A stretch of DNA of 32,494 nucleotides from Planctomycetota bacterium (GTDB taxonomy: Bacteria > Planctomycetota > Phycisphaerae > WQYP01), in NCBI GenBank assembly GCA_021810145.1, contig JAJZJL010000048.1, forward strand, positions 1-32,494. The letters are read 5' to 3'. Made by a program: the position numbers and the translations under genes. Of the stretch, positions 25,801 to 31,832 are shown piece by piece. Every line of letters starts with the position of its first letter. The stretch's first letter is position 1. Under the pieces are notes generated by a model that made no database searches, had not been told where the DNA came from, and saw only the letters and a program-made list of their open reading frames with translations.

Positions 25801-27023
25801 TGGTACAAATCGTCGGTACTTCCGCGGCAGGTAATCCCAAACTTGTGGAGTTTGCGGCGCAGCTGGCGCAATTGGCCAAGCAGCACCCGCGTTTTGCCGC
25901 ACTGCAGAATGCCGCGGCGCAGTTGTTGATTTCCGCCGGGCATCCCGGTCAGGCTGCCGTTGTGGCGCTTAGTGCGGTGCGAATGTTCCCCACCAGCGTT
26001 ACGCCCGCACGTTTGGCCGCCGTGGCGTTCGCGGCTTCGCACCAATGGTCGCAGGCCTTAAGCGCCGCCCAAACGTGGGCCAGTCGCAGTGCCTCCGACC
26101 CCACTTCCGCGGTTGTGCTGGAATCGGTGGCTTACTTGAATCTCTCTGAACCGCATTCCGCCGTCCGCACGCTGCAACCTTATCTCCATGCCGCGCTGCG
26201 GAACCCGGCGGGTGATCCCGGCGTTATCGCCGCATACCTTCAGGCACAAATTGCATTGCATAATATGGTTGAACTGAAACGTGTGCTGCTGCCCTTGCTG
26301 TCAAAGTCTCCCAATTGGCGGCAATTCGCCATTAACATCGCCAGCCGTGAATTACCTGCGGCAACCGCTGCGCTGTGGCTCCAGCGTGTGGCCGCCGCTA
26401 CACCCGCCGCCGCGCTGACGGAACAACTCCAACTGGCGCAAGGCTATTGGGCCTTGGGCCAGCGAGTCGGTAATAAAACCGATCTTAATCAGGCGGCCGT
26501 TTTACTTTCCAATTTGCTGAAAACCGGGAAGATGTCCCCAACTCAGCGTGGAACCATGCTTTCGGAATTGGCTACCGTGCAACTCTCTGCCGGAGAAACG
26601 CCCCTGGCGGTCACCAATTATCAGAACGCCTTAAAACTCAATGGCCATCTGCCGGTGGCCCAGAATAATCTCGCCATGCTGATGGTTCGGGAGCCTGATG
26701 CTGATTTAACCCAAGCCCGGTCGTTGGCTCAGGCTGCCGTGAAGCTTGCCCCCGATGTCGCCGCCTATTGGGACACCCTGGCTCTGGTTCAATCCCGCAT
26801 CGGTGATACCAAGGCGGCCATAAAGGCCATTAACTCCGCAATAAATCTCGATCAAACGGATCCGGAATGGGATGTGGATCTGGCCCGCATTCTCGTTCAC
26901 GCCGGCGACATGAAGCAGGCTGCGGCAGTACTGCATAAAATTGACCCCCAGAAATTAAATTCTCCGCAAGTTTCACCCAGTGCCAGGCGGCACTATGAAT
27001 CTCTCATGCAGCGGGTCAAATAG
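22875..27023 (+). CDS. giant membrane-anchored TPR protein of the exosortase locus (PrsT-like)
   Basis: This protein has about 1382 residues. GGAGG lies 5 bases before the ATG at 22875 (the ATG at 22872 is only 2 bases away). A basic start is followed by one hydrophobic helix (near residues 10-31), then tetratricopeptide repeats almost to the end, for example ALGDLGAYLGQDPTDLRSLE near 60-80 and AVTNYQNALKLNGHLPVAQN near the C-terminus. TPR proteins of this kind (PrsT in PEP-CTERM loci) act as periplasmic scaffolds in polysaccharide export or protein anchoring. PrsT is usually a lipoprotein of about 900 residues; here a membrane helix replaces the lipobox and the repeat region is longer. Ala-rich composition matches other genes in the locus. 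Confidence 0.85.
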   Translation: MNSRQRMKRRLLILAGVILALVVLGGALVIYRKHRIHEHFLQLRAQGLAAVKAKKYELALGDLGAYLGQDPTDLRSLEGYAAASLKVPQPGGKNLYQAASVIKQILYQKPDDLYYQQKLVKLLAELNYNVECVALAHQILAKNPGNLPALESEAQAYGRLRKFRRAFAAADKAFQLSPDRIQNGFLALDMLYQRQLPAGTLTNWAGKFLAKAPANPVYQVLGSAAAALAGHPDNAKRLALKAAANANLPDSVILPLERQLDSLRLYTQATLVLEHAVRHGASIPVQEALCERLYQQGNDGAVLKLTATKSTGHPLLLAYRARSLLRLDHPRRAARIMQLLKAIKSPVAGQWYAVLNLRLHPDVSDLARMKILRTAASTFPGQAYFVDLLGTGYQHVGELELALIQWQNAARLAPTWPEPILHLAMGLVRAGHLKAAQMLLKHAAQLAPDNRRVLIDQVRLLAMTTAINKPARVEALLHAIENLQREIPGKPVLLSEHIRCLMALKQPAAARQLIAAALAARPPHKLSTLLGLYAVNRVGKLGMGQTILAAAAKTYGLRPRIALAYAGRLLQAKHPRQALTYLQSHRRTTGALAPQWDLAMAEFLSATKNSAAPKAWKKAATADPTNAHAQWLALSVPGLQSDRRFILSTFSNLQAIIGSRGFSWKMAKAGWLINHSAGKKDLLAARKLLTQTIRTSPDVLLPHLLLAQIDLKNSDKVDAISQLQVAAALAPQNAGVALQLAQLYQSEGDSEHARQYLQQVASSPIATPAQQRQAAALFVADGQASKAIDLLRRSQGAGKSNPGDNLILAELYQQEGDSKAAAQLYDQLLKTPNAPIIAAASRFYAQHGQRGKALRILALLKNLKLTPGIADVIYGDYYADSGKAKKALAAYQAAVAAAPRNQVAWYRLLALNIRLGEFKAVKETIQSAVAALPDDKTLAFVKDNLGTINPLINNVVLRPLAVALLADPPVPSAQNVVQIVGTSAAGNPKLVEFAAQLAQLAKQHPRFAALQNAAAQLLISAGHPGQAAVVALSAVRMFPTSVTPARLAAVAFAASHQWSQALSAAQTWASRSASDPTSAVVLESVAYLNLSEPHSAVRTLQPYLHAALRNPAGDPGVIAAYLQAQIALHNMVELKRVLLPLLSKSPNWRQFAINIASRELPAATAALWLQRVAAATPAAALTEQLQLAQGYWALGQRVGNKTDLNQAAVLLSNLLKTGKMSPTQRGTMLSELATVQLSAGETPLAVTNYQNALKLNGHLPVAQNNLAMLMVREPDADLTQARSLAQAAVKLAPDVAAYWDTLALVQSRIGDTKAAIKAINSAINLDQTDPEWDVDLARILVHAGDMKQAAAVLHKIDPQKLNSPQVSPSARRHYESLMQRVK

Positions 27024-27314
27024 TATCCGCGGTAAAATGCCGGCTCGCAGCAAACGTCCAACAGCGTGCAAACGGCATATGTGGCGGTATGCGGAGTGCA
27101 GGCTCTGTATCAGCACAAAGAGTATTGGTGCTTTTCCCCTGCGTGGTGCACAGTCTGATCTGTGGACGCGGTTAGATGCGGCTATCCCGCAGGGCGGAGT
27201 GCTCCCCCGCGTTCCACCCGGCGCCTGGACTGCATAGGCCACTACACGGGTGACCGGCACATGGGCCAAAGGATTTATCGTAAAGCGTTGATATGTTGTA
27301 ACTTATAGGATACA
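27024..27314. other. intergenic region between the TPR gene and the toxin gene
   Basis: It holds the left 57-bp repeat and otherwise GC-rich sequence with no supported gene. A TTGATA, 17 bases, TACAAT promoter-like pair (27288-27316) lies at its end, but its -10 overlaps the toxin's annotated ATG. Confidence 0.4.
27028..27084 (+). repeat. 57-bp direct repeat, left copy
   Basis: This copy differs from the one at 27951-28007 at 4 of 57 positions. It lies 5 bases after the TPR stop codon, contains ATGCCG...CGGCAT inverted arms, and with the right copy brackets the toxin/antidote pair. Confidence 0.85.
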
Positions 27315-27653
27315 ATGGAGCAGGTGTTTGAGGTGCGGCACTATTGCACCGCCGATGGCCGAATCATCGTCGGAGAATGGCTCCGCTCGTTGCGCAATAA
27401 GGAGGCGAAAGCAAGGGTTATTACCCGCTTTTCCAGGCTGTCGCTTGGAAATTTTGGCGACCACAGGGCCCTGCGCGATGGTGTATGGGAGTTGCGAATC
27501 GACACCGGTCCGGGTTACCGCGTGTATTACGCGCTGGCTGGAAAAACCTGCGTGCTGTTACTGTGCGGCGGTGATAAGAATAAGCAATCTTCCGATATCG
27601 AGCGTGCAGTGGCTTATTGGAAGGATTATAAGAAAAGGTCGGCATCGTTATGA
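27315..27653 (+). CDS. RelE/ParE-superfamily toxin (addiction module killer protein)
   Basis: This 112-residue protein matches the type II 'addiction module killer' family (TIGR02683-like, HigB/RelE fold). VGEWLRSLRNKEAKARVITR is followed by RLSLGNFGDHRALRDGVWEL and RIDTGPGYRVYYAL, the strongly conserved core of basic and aromatic residues. Such toxins usually cleave mRNA in the ribosome. An AGGA lies 5 bases before the ATG. The stop codon overlaps the start of the antidote (ATGA), the usual coupling in this family where the toxin comes first. It sits inside the polysaccharide locus between direct repeats, which suggests acquisition. Confidence 0.9.
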   Translation: MEQVFEVRHYCTADGRIIVGEWLRSLRNKEAKARVITRFSRLSLGNFGDHRALRDGVWELRIDTGPGYRVYYALAGKTCVLLLCGGDKNKQSSDIERAVAYWKDYKKRSASL

Positions 27654-27958
27654 AGCACACAGCCAGCGTATCCAATGATGAGGTCATTATCTCGGAGATT
27701 CGCGACAACCCCGAATTTGCGGCATCCTATCTTGCTGCGGCAATGGAGGACACGGATGAGCCGGGAGTCCTGCTGATTGCACTTCGCCAGATTGCCGAAG
27801 CAAGAGGTGGTATGGCCAAGATAGCCAAAGACGCTGGGATGCAACGAGAAAGTCTTTATCGCGCGCTCTCCAGGCGCGGCAATCCGCGGCTGACAACACT
27901 GCTTGCGGTTATTCGTGCCATGGGAATGACGCTGACAGTGGCCGCGAAATCGCGGTAA
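27650..27958 (+). CDS. HigA-like antidote with C-terminal helix-turn-helix
   Basis: This 102-residue protein resembles the partner antidote family (TIGR02684-like). Its N-terminal region DNPEFAASYLAAAMED binds toxin in relatives. The helix-turn-helix segment GGMAKIAKDAGMQRESLYRA followed by SRRGNPRLTTLLAVIRAMGM probably binds the module's own promoter for autorepression. It begins in an ATGA overlap with the toxin. Its last codons and stop lie inside the right-hand 57-bp repeat, so the repeat supplies part of the coding end. Confidence 0.9.
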   Translation: MKHTASVSNDEVIISEIRDNPEFAASYLAAAMEDTDEPGVLLIALRQIAEARGGMAKIAKDAGMQRESLYRALSRRGNPRLTTLLAVIRAMGMTLTVAAKSR

Positions 27959-28007
27959 AATGCCGGCTCGCAGCAAAAGTCCAGCAGCGTGCACGCGGCA
28001 TATGTGG
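27951..28007 (+). repeat. 57-bp direct repeat, right copy
   Basis: This copy shares 53 of 57 bases with the copy at 27028-27084. It includes the antidote stop codon. The two copies are 923 bases apart (start to start) and enclose the toxin/antidote pair. Confidence 0.85.
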
Positions 28008-28121
28008 ATCCGTACCCGCTGTATATGTAAAAAGGCTAAGCCGAAAATCGGCAATGAGGAATTTGAGATTTAAAATCTCAAATCCGAAACGCCATCCCCC
28101 CTAACTTTCAGGTTCTAAAAA

Positions 28122-29087
28122 ATGACTGAATCGATTTATCAAAAAGTTGAGGCCATCTCCGCTGACCCTGTCTCGCAGGGTATGTCAGGCGGTATTTCCC
28201 AGCCGGATGACTTGCGCCATTCGAGCGAGCAATCCGCTGCAGCCGAAGCAGCGCCGCTTTCCGTGCCGCACCTGGTGTTGCGGCCCGGCTCGGCATGGCA
28301 TCTGGTCGATCTCGCCGAAGTCTGGTACTTCCGCGACCTGTTGTTCAGTTTCGCAGGCCGCGACCTGAAACTTCGATACAAACAAACCGCTCTGGGCATC
28401 ATTTGGGTGATTCTGCAGCCGTTAATGGCGGCTGGTGTTTTCACATTGGTCGGCAGCCTCGCGAAGCTGCCTTCGGGCGGTATTCCTACGTTTGTATTTA
28501 TGTTTGCGAGCATGCTGGCGTGGAACCTGTTTTCCAATACACTAGGTCGCATCAGTACTTGCATGGTGTCAAACTCCAACATGATCTCCAAGGTTTACTT
28601 CCCGCGCATTATTCTACCCCTATCCATTACGCCCTCGACCTTGGTGGATTTTTCCGTTGGCAGTTGCCTCATGGCTGTGCTGATGATTGTCTATCACATC
28701 GCACCGGGATTCGGCCTTTTATTGATTCCGCTGTGGGTGATGCTGATATTGCTGACTGCGGTAGGTTTTGGCATGATTGCCTCCGCCCTGGCGGTCAGTT
28801 ACCGCGATATACAATATATTTTGCCAGTTTTGGTGCAGACGCTTATGTTCGCAAGCCCGGTAATTTATCCTGCATCCGCGTTCAAAGCACATCACCCGGC
28901 CCTTTATCCATTTTTCTGCCTCAACCCGCTTTCGGGAATATTAACCGCATTCCGGTGGTCTATCTTTGGTAAGGGATCGTTTCCGCTTGAGCCGCTACTC
29001 TGGAGCGTGGCCGCCGCGGTTATCGCCGGCCTGATCGGCTTGTTTACTTTCAAACGGCTGGAAAGCCGCTTTGCGGATGTGATTTAG
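28122..29087 (+). CDS. ABC-2 type polysaccharide export permease (Wzm-like)
   Basis: This 321-residue protein has a 60-residue soluble N-terminus and then six membrane helices of the ABC-2 permease family. The entry segment LLFSFAGRDLKLRYKQTALG leads into IIWVILQPLMAAGVFTLV, the strongly conserved start of Wzm/TagG transporters, and a later FASPVIYPASAF is also typical. Wzm exports lipid-linked polysaccharide across the inner membrane, powered by the ATPase Wzt. No ATPase gene follows; instead the accessory island begins 1 base after the stop. Wzt may lie beyond the window, displaced by the insertion. The start is the track ATG with no strong ribosome site visible. Confidence 0.9.
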   Translation: MTESIYQKVEAISADPVSQGMSGGISQPDDLRHSSEQSAAAEAAPLSVPHLVLRPGSAWHLVDLAEVWYFRDLLFSFAGRDLKLRYKQTALGIIWVILQPLMAAGVFTLVGSLAKLPSGGIPTFVFMFASMLAWNLFSNTLGRISTCMVSNSNMISKVYFPRIILPLSITPSTLVDFSVGSCLMAVLMIVYHIAPGFGLLLIPLWVMLILLTAVGFGMIASALAVSYRDIQYILPVLVQTLMFASPVIYPASAFKAHHPALYPFFCLNPLSGILTAFRWSIFGKGSFPLEPLLWSVAAAVIAGLIGLFTFKRLESRFADVI

Positions 29088-29381
29088 AAAACTGTCCACC
29101 AATGACACAATCACCCGGCCGCAACCACCGTCCCGGCGCGGCTTCGCCGAGAATTTAGAACGTAGCGAGTAGAAAGTAGAACTCAAGGAAATGCATAATC
29201 ACCGGGGGGAGATTTCGGCATCTGTGCCTCCCCGGCAAATGAACCGCCAGTCGCCGAAATCAAAGCCAGCCCCGCCAAGGCGTAAGGGTTGGTCAGTATT
29301 GCCAGTATTGTCAGTAGGTTCAATATTATCAGTAGTAACAGTATGTTCAGGAGTTAGAAGTTAGCATTCGGCGTACGTAAC

Positions 29382-29415
29382 GCGGGCGTACCGCCCGCTT
29401 CCCCGGCCCGCCGGG
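29382..29415. repeat. REP-like double hairpin, copy 1
   Basis: GCGGGC-GTACC-GCCCGC is followed by TTC and CCCGGC-CC-GCCGGG. Copies 2 and 3 have the same stems with loop CTCCC instead of GTACC. The two 6-bp stems are perfect in all three. Confidence 0.75.
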
Positions 29416-29453
29416 ACGGATTCAAGGTTCCAGGTTCTGCATCCACCGAACCT

Positions 29454-29553
29454 ACTGCCAATACTGCCAATACTGATAATACTGCCAATACTGCCAATAC
29501 TGCCAATACTGCCAATACTGCCAATACTGATAATACTGCCAATACTGACCAAT
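29454..29553. repeat. tandem array of a 9-base unit
   Basis: Eleven units are contiguous: eight ACTGCCAAT, two ACTGATAAT variants and a final 10-base ACTGACCAAT. Related sequence recurs at 30450-30470 and 31640-31670. The period is a multiple of three, which keeps reverse-strand frames open. Confidence 0.85.
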
Positions 29554-29606
29554 ACTGTTACTGATCCCCGCTCCCTGCTTCTGAAAATCCCGGTTATACT
29601 GACGAA

Positions 29607-29915
29607 ATGTTGCCGATGATTGAACAAAATCGCCCTGAGATCGCTGCACTGTGCCGCAGGTACCATGCGCAAAAGCTGTCCCTTTTCGGGTCGGTTTTGC
29701 GCAGCGATTTCGGCCCGCAAAGCGACATCGATGTTCTTGTTGAATTTGAGCCACAACACGTTCCGGGCTTTTTTCGGCTCTCTGAAATGGCGGATGAGCT
29801 TTCGCGGATATTTGATGGCCGTACTGTGGATCTTCGCACGCCCCAGGACCTGAGCCGCTATTTCCGCTCGGACGTGCTGGCCCATGCAAAGGTGCAGTAT
29901 GTCGCTTCCCGATGA
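29607..29915 (+). CDS. mntA: minimal nucleotidyltransferase antitoxin (MntA-like)
   Basis: This 102-residue protein shows the nucleotidyltransferase motif GSVLRSDFGPQSDIDVLV, with the catalytic Asp pair in SDID and a further Asp in TVDLRTP. MntA proteins inactivate the partner HEPN toxin HepT by adding AMP to a tyrosine near its active site. It overlaps hepT by 17 bases, the usual antitoxin-first order. An ATG at 29616 is an alternative start. It lies immediately after the 9-base tandem array, which therefore occupies its promoter region. Confidence 0.9.
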   Translation: MLPMIEQNRPEIAALCRRYHAQKLSLFGSVLRSDFGPQSDIDVLVEFEPQHVPGFFRLSEMADELSRIFDGRTVDLRTPQDLSRYFRSDVLAHAKVQYVASR

Positions 29916-30246
29916 AGTTCGCCTCCGCCATATTTGTGACGCCGCACGTGAGGCCATCCATTTTGTCCAGGGTAAATCACGCCCCGATCTTGATTCCAAT
30001 GATATGCTCTCCCTGGCGCTGGTTCGGCTGCTTGAAATCATCGGAGAGGCTGCAAACGGCGTTTCTCCGGAGCTGCGTGAAAAGTACCCCGCAATTCATT
30101 GGACAGGCATGACCGGAATGCGAAATTGGCTTATCCATGGATATTTTGACGTGAATTTGGATATCGTCTGGCAAACCGTTACCAAGGATCTTCCGCCGCT
30201 GGCGGCCCAGATCGAACGGGTTCTCCGAGAGTCTGTGGAAAATTGA
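29899..30246 (+). CDS. hepT: HEPN-domain RNase toxin (HepT-like, DUF86)
   Basis: The start was set at the ATG at 29899 (115 residues), which has AAGG 7 bases upstream, rather than the track's 29884. The helical HEPN core carries the RNase motif Rx4HxY as RNWLIHGY near residue 75, preceded by LLEIIGEAANGVSPELREKY, typical of DUF86. HepT toxins cleave RNA and are modified on the Tyr of this motif by MntA, which is present just upstream. The key Arg, His and Tyr are all kept, so the pair looks functional. Confidence 0.92.
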   Translation: MSLPDEVRLRHICDAAREAIHFVQGKSRPDLDSNDMLSLALVRLLEIIGEAANGVSPELREKYPAIHWTGMTGMRNWLIHGYFDVNLDIVWQTVTKDLPPLAAQIERVLRESVEN

Positions 30247-30280
30247 ATTAAACCGGCGGTATAGAGCCGTTAGCACATAG

Positions 30281-30394
30281 CATTCAGCATGCAGCCTCGA
30301 TTTGCCGATCCAATCGTCGGATCTGGAATCTGGAACCCTGAACCTGGAATTCTGTGTCGCGGGCCTCCCGCCCGCTTCCCCGGCCCGCCGGGAC
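30281..30394. repeat. dispersed repeat block A, copy 1 (with REP-like hairpin at 30359-30392)
   Basis: This block (CATTCAGCA, then a CCGATCCAATCGTCGGATC dyad, TGGAAC-type decamers, and the REP-like double hairpin) is closely repeated at 31457-31592. The latter carries one extra internal TGGAATC-type stretch. Downstream of both lie TTCAAGGTTC and CTACTGCCAATACTG-type tracts. It separates the MntA/HepT pair from the next module. Confidence 0.8.
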
Positions 30395-30504
30395 CGCATT
30401 GCCCATTGATCACTGATTCAAGGTTCAAGGTTCTGCATCCACTGAACCTACTGCCAATACTGACCATACTGTCATTGGTCATTGAGCGAAGCGCCCCCAA
30501 TGGT

Positions 30505-30510
30505 TACAGT
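30505..30510 (+). promoter_or_regulatory. -10-like element for a leaderless transcript of the 75-residue ORF
   Basis: TTGAGC (30482-30487), 17 bases and TACAGT (30505-30510) form a plausible promoter whose start point would be the A of the ATG at 30517. No Shine-Dalgarno sequence precedes that ATG, which fits leaderless expression. Confidence 0.3.
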
Positions 30511-30516
30511 ATTGTC

Positions 30517-30744
30517 ATGAAGAATGGCAAACATTCGCCGCCAAAAAATATTGAGGTCATCGACGATGCCATGGCCGAGGTTCTGCGGGCAAAAACCGGT
30601 GCGCAGCGGCTCGTTATTGCCAGCGGGATGTATACAAGTGCCCGGCGCATGCTGATCGGTTACTTAAAGACCCAACATCCGGACTGGAGCGAATCGCAAA
30701 TCTCTGCCGAGGCCGCGCGGAGGCTTTCGCATGGAGCAATTTGA
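30517..30744 (+). CDS. small conserved-looking protein paired with a nucleotidyltransferase
   Basis: The track's frame extends far into the repeat; the ATG at 30517 gives 75 residues with a coherent helical protein: PKNIEVIDDAMAEVLRAKTG, then QRLVIASGMYTSARRMLIGY and a C-terminal HPDWSESQISAEAARRLSHG. The last segment, with 'HPDW...' and 'RRLSHGA', resembles small proteins I have seen encoded next to nucleotidyltransferases; I cannot name a formal family. It overlaps the next gene by 14 bases, so the two are coupled. The arrangement suggests a regulator or antitoxin of a toxin/antitoxin-like pair. Confidence 0.7.
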   Translation: MKNGKHSPPKNIEVIDDAMAEVLRAKTGAQRLVIASGMYTSARRMLIGYLKTQHPDWSESQISAEAARRLSHGAI

Positions 30745-31300
30745 TCTGCTGCGATTCGCCGCGGGCGTGCTGGAAACCATGCGACTGCGCTACTTTGTCA
30801 CAGGCTCCACTGCAACAATCCTGTATGGTGAGGCCCGCTTTACCAATGACATCGACATTGTTGTGGATTTGCCGGAGGCACAGGTAGCGACTTTCTGCCG
30901 CCAATTTCCTTCCGGACAGTTTTACGTCAGCATGGAGGCGGCGCTTGACGCGGTACGCACCCGAGGACAATTCAATATCATTCACCCGGAGTCGGGTTTG
31001 AAGATTGATGTGATTATTCCGGTGGAAAATTCTTTCAACGCGTCGCGTTTCACCCGTGCACGACGGGTTGAAGCGGGGGGAGAGCTGGAAGTGTATTTTG
31101 CCTCACCGGAAGATGCGATTATAAAAAAACTGGAATATTATCAGTGTGGTGGTTCGGATAAACACCTGCGTGACATAGCCGGAATTTTGAAAGTCAGTCG
31201 GGGCTGTATTGACATGGAATATATTAATAAGTGGGCAACTGCTTTGGGCCTGGGAGAAATATGGACGGCTGCAAGCCACCGTGTGGCCTCGCCGCAGTGA
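30731..31300 (+). CDS. nucleotidyltransferase-fold protein (AbiEii/DUF6036-like)
   Basis: This 189-residue protein has a GGAGG site 7 bases before the ATG. The fold signature is TGSTATILYGEARFTNDIDI, with the metal-binding DID pair and a third acidic residue in LKIDVIIP. A later FASPEDAIIKKLEYYQ is typical of AbiEii-like/DUF6036 nucleotidyltransferases. AbiEii/MenT relatives are toxins that modify tRNA or other targets; other members are house-keeping or antitoxin enzymes, so direction of action is unknown. Its overlap with the preceding small gene and location between repeat blocks fit a mobile two-gene defence or toxin/antitoxin module. Confidence 0.8.
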   Translation: MEQFDLLRFAAGVLETMRLRYFVTGSTATILYGEARFTNDIDIVVDLPEAQVATFCRQFPSGQFYVSMEAALDAVRTRGQFNIIHPESGLKIDVIIPVENSFNASRFTRARRVEAGGELEVYFASPEDAIIKKLEYYQCGGSDKHLRDIAGILKVSRGCIDMEYINKWATALGLGEIWTAASHRVASPQ

Positions 31301-31456
31301 AACGGTATGACGTGCAGGGAACGGGCGATGAACGGCGGTTCCGGGTTCGAAGGCGTCGTGGAGAATTCGGAATCCGGCGGTAGAGGAGTTTGCCAGGACG
31401 ATCTTTACGAATCCTCATCCACAATTTGTGCGGATTTCACAGATGACAGTTGACAG

Positions 31457-31592
31457 CATTCAGCACGTAGCCTCGATCCGCCGATCCAATCATCGGATCG
31501 GGAACTTGGAATCGGGAACCTAGAATCTGGAACCCTGAACCTGGAATTCTGTGTCGCGGGCCTCCCGCCCGCTTCCCCGGCCCGCCGGGACG
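31457..31592. repeat. dispersed repeat block A, copy 2 (with REP-like hairpin at 31556-31589)
   Basis: It matches the block at 30281-30394 over its whole length apart from point differences and an extra short internal stretch of TGGAATC/GGAACC units. The hairpin core is identical to copy 2 of the REP-like element. Confidence 0.8.
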
Positions 31593-31713
31593 GATTCAAG
31601 GTTCTGTGTTCCAGGTTCCAAGTTCTGCATCCACCGAACCTACTGACCATACTGCCAATACTGATAATACTGTTATTGATCATTGATTCCAGATTCCAGA
31701 TTCCAGGTTCTAT

Positions 31714-31747
31714 CTCCTAACTCCTAACTCCTAACTCCTAACTCCTA
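31714..31747. repeat. tandem array of a 7-base unit
   Basis: CTCCTAA is repeated four times and followed by a partial fifth copy. Looser TTCCAGA and TGATCAC tandem tracts flank it. Slippage could change copy number close to the promoter region of the following gene. Confidence 0.85.
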
Positions 31748-31832
31748 TGTTCTGATCATTGATCACTGATCACTGTTCCCTGATTCCGGGACAACAATCA
31801 TTGCAACGCCAACGCGTTGCCGGGGAGAATTC

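Larger units (their letters stand above)
29088..29606. other. 519-base repeat-rich junction without a gene
   Basis: It contains inverted-orientation copies of the CAGTATTG motif (about 29294-29340), the first REP-like double hairpin and the 9-base tandem array. Minus-strand ORFs here (YWQ, LAV or IGS repeats) are translations of the array in its three open frames and are not genes. Confidence 0.7.
31301..31832. other. 532-base repeat-rich junction without a gene
   Basis: It holds block A copy 2, a 7-base tandem array and TGATCAC-type tracts just before the ribosome site of the priming transferase. No gene is supported on either strand; minus-strand ORFs here are translations of the repeats. 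Confidence 0.7.

Noticed and set aside
25242-26045. 267-residue minus-strand ORF inside the TPR gene, and similar antisense ORFs at 23100-23711 and 24468-24841
   Set aside because: They are shadows of a GC-rich Ala-rich coding strand and show no protein family features.
27056-27180. GTCCAAC and GTTAGAT could be read as the ends of an integron attC site upstream of the toxin cassette
   Set aside because: The two 7-mers are not complementary beyond a few bases, the inner pair of sites is missing, and the right-hand repeat has GTCCAGC instead. Direct-repeat flanking explains the cassette better.
29220-29250. hairpin CCGGGGGGAG...CTCCCCGG as wzm terminator
   Set aside because: The stem needs a 2-base bulge and a large loop and has no following T-run.
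29454-29553. CRISPR array
   Set aside because: The units are contiguous 9-mers with no unique spacers and no cas genes nearby.
29361-30041. 226-residue minus-strand ORF and other long ORFs across the tandem array
   Set aside because: The translation is IGS/YWQ/LAV repeats from the array and antisense of mntA/hepT; the repeats keep all three frames open.
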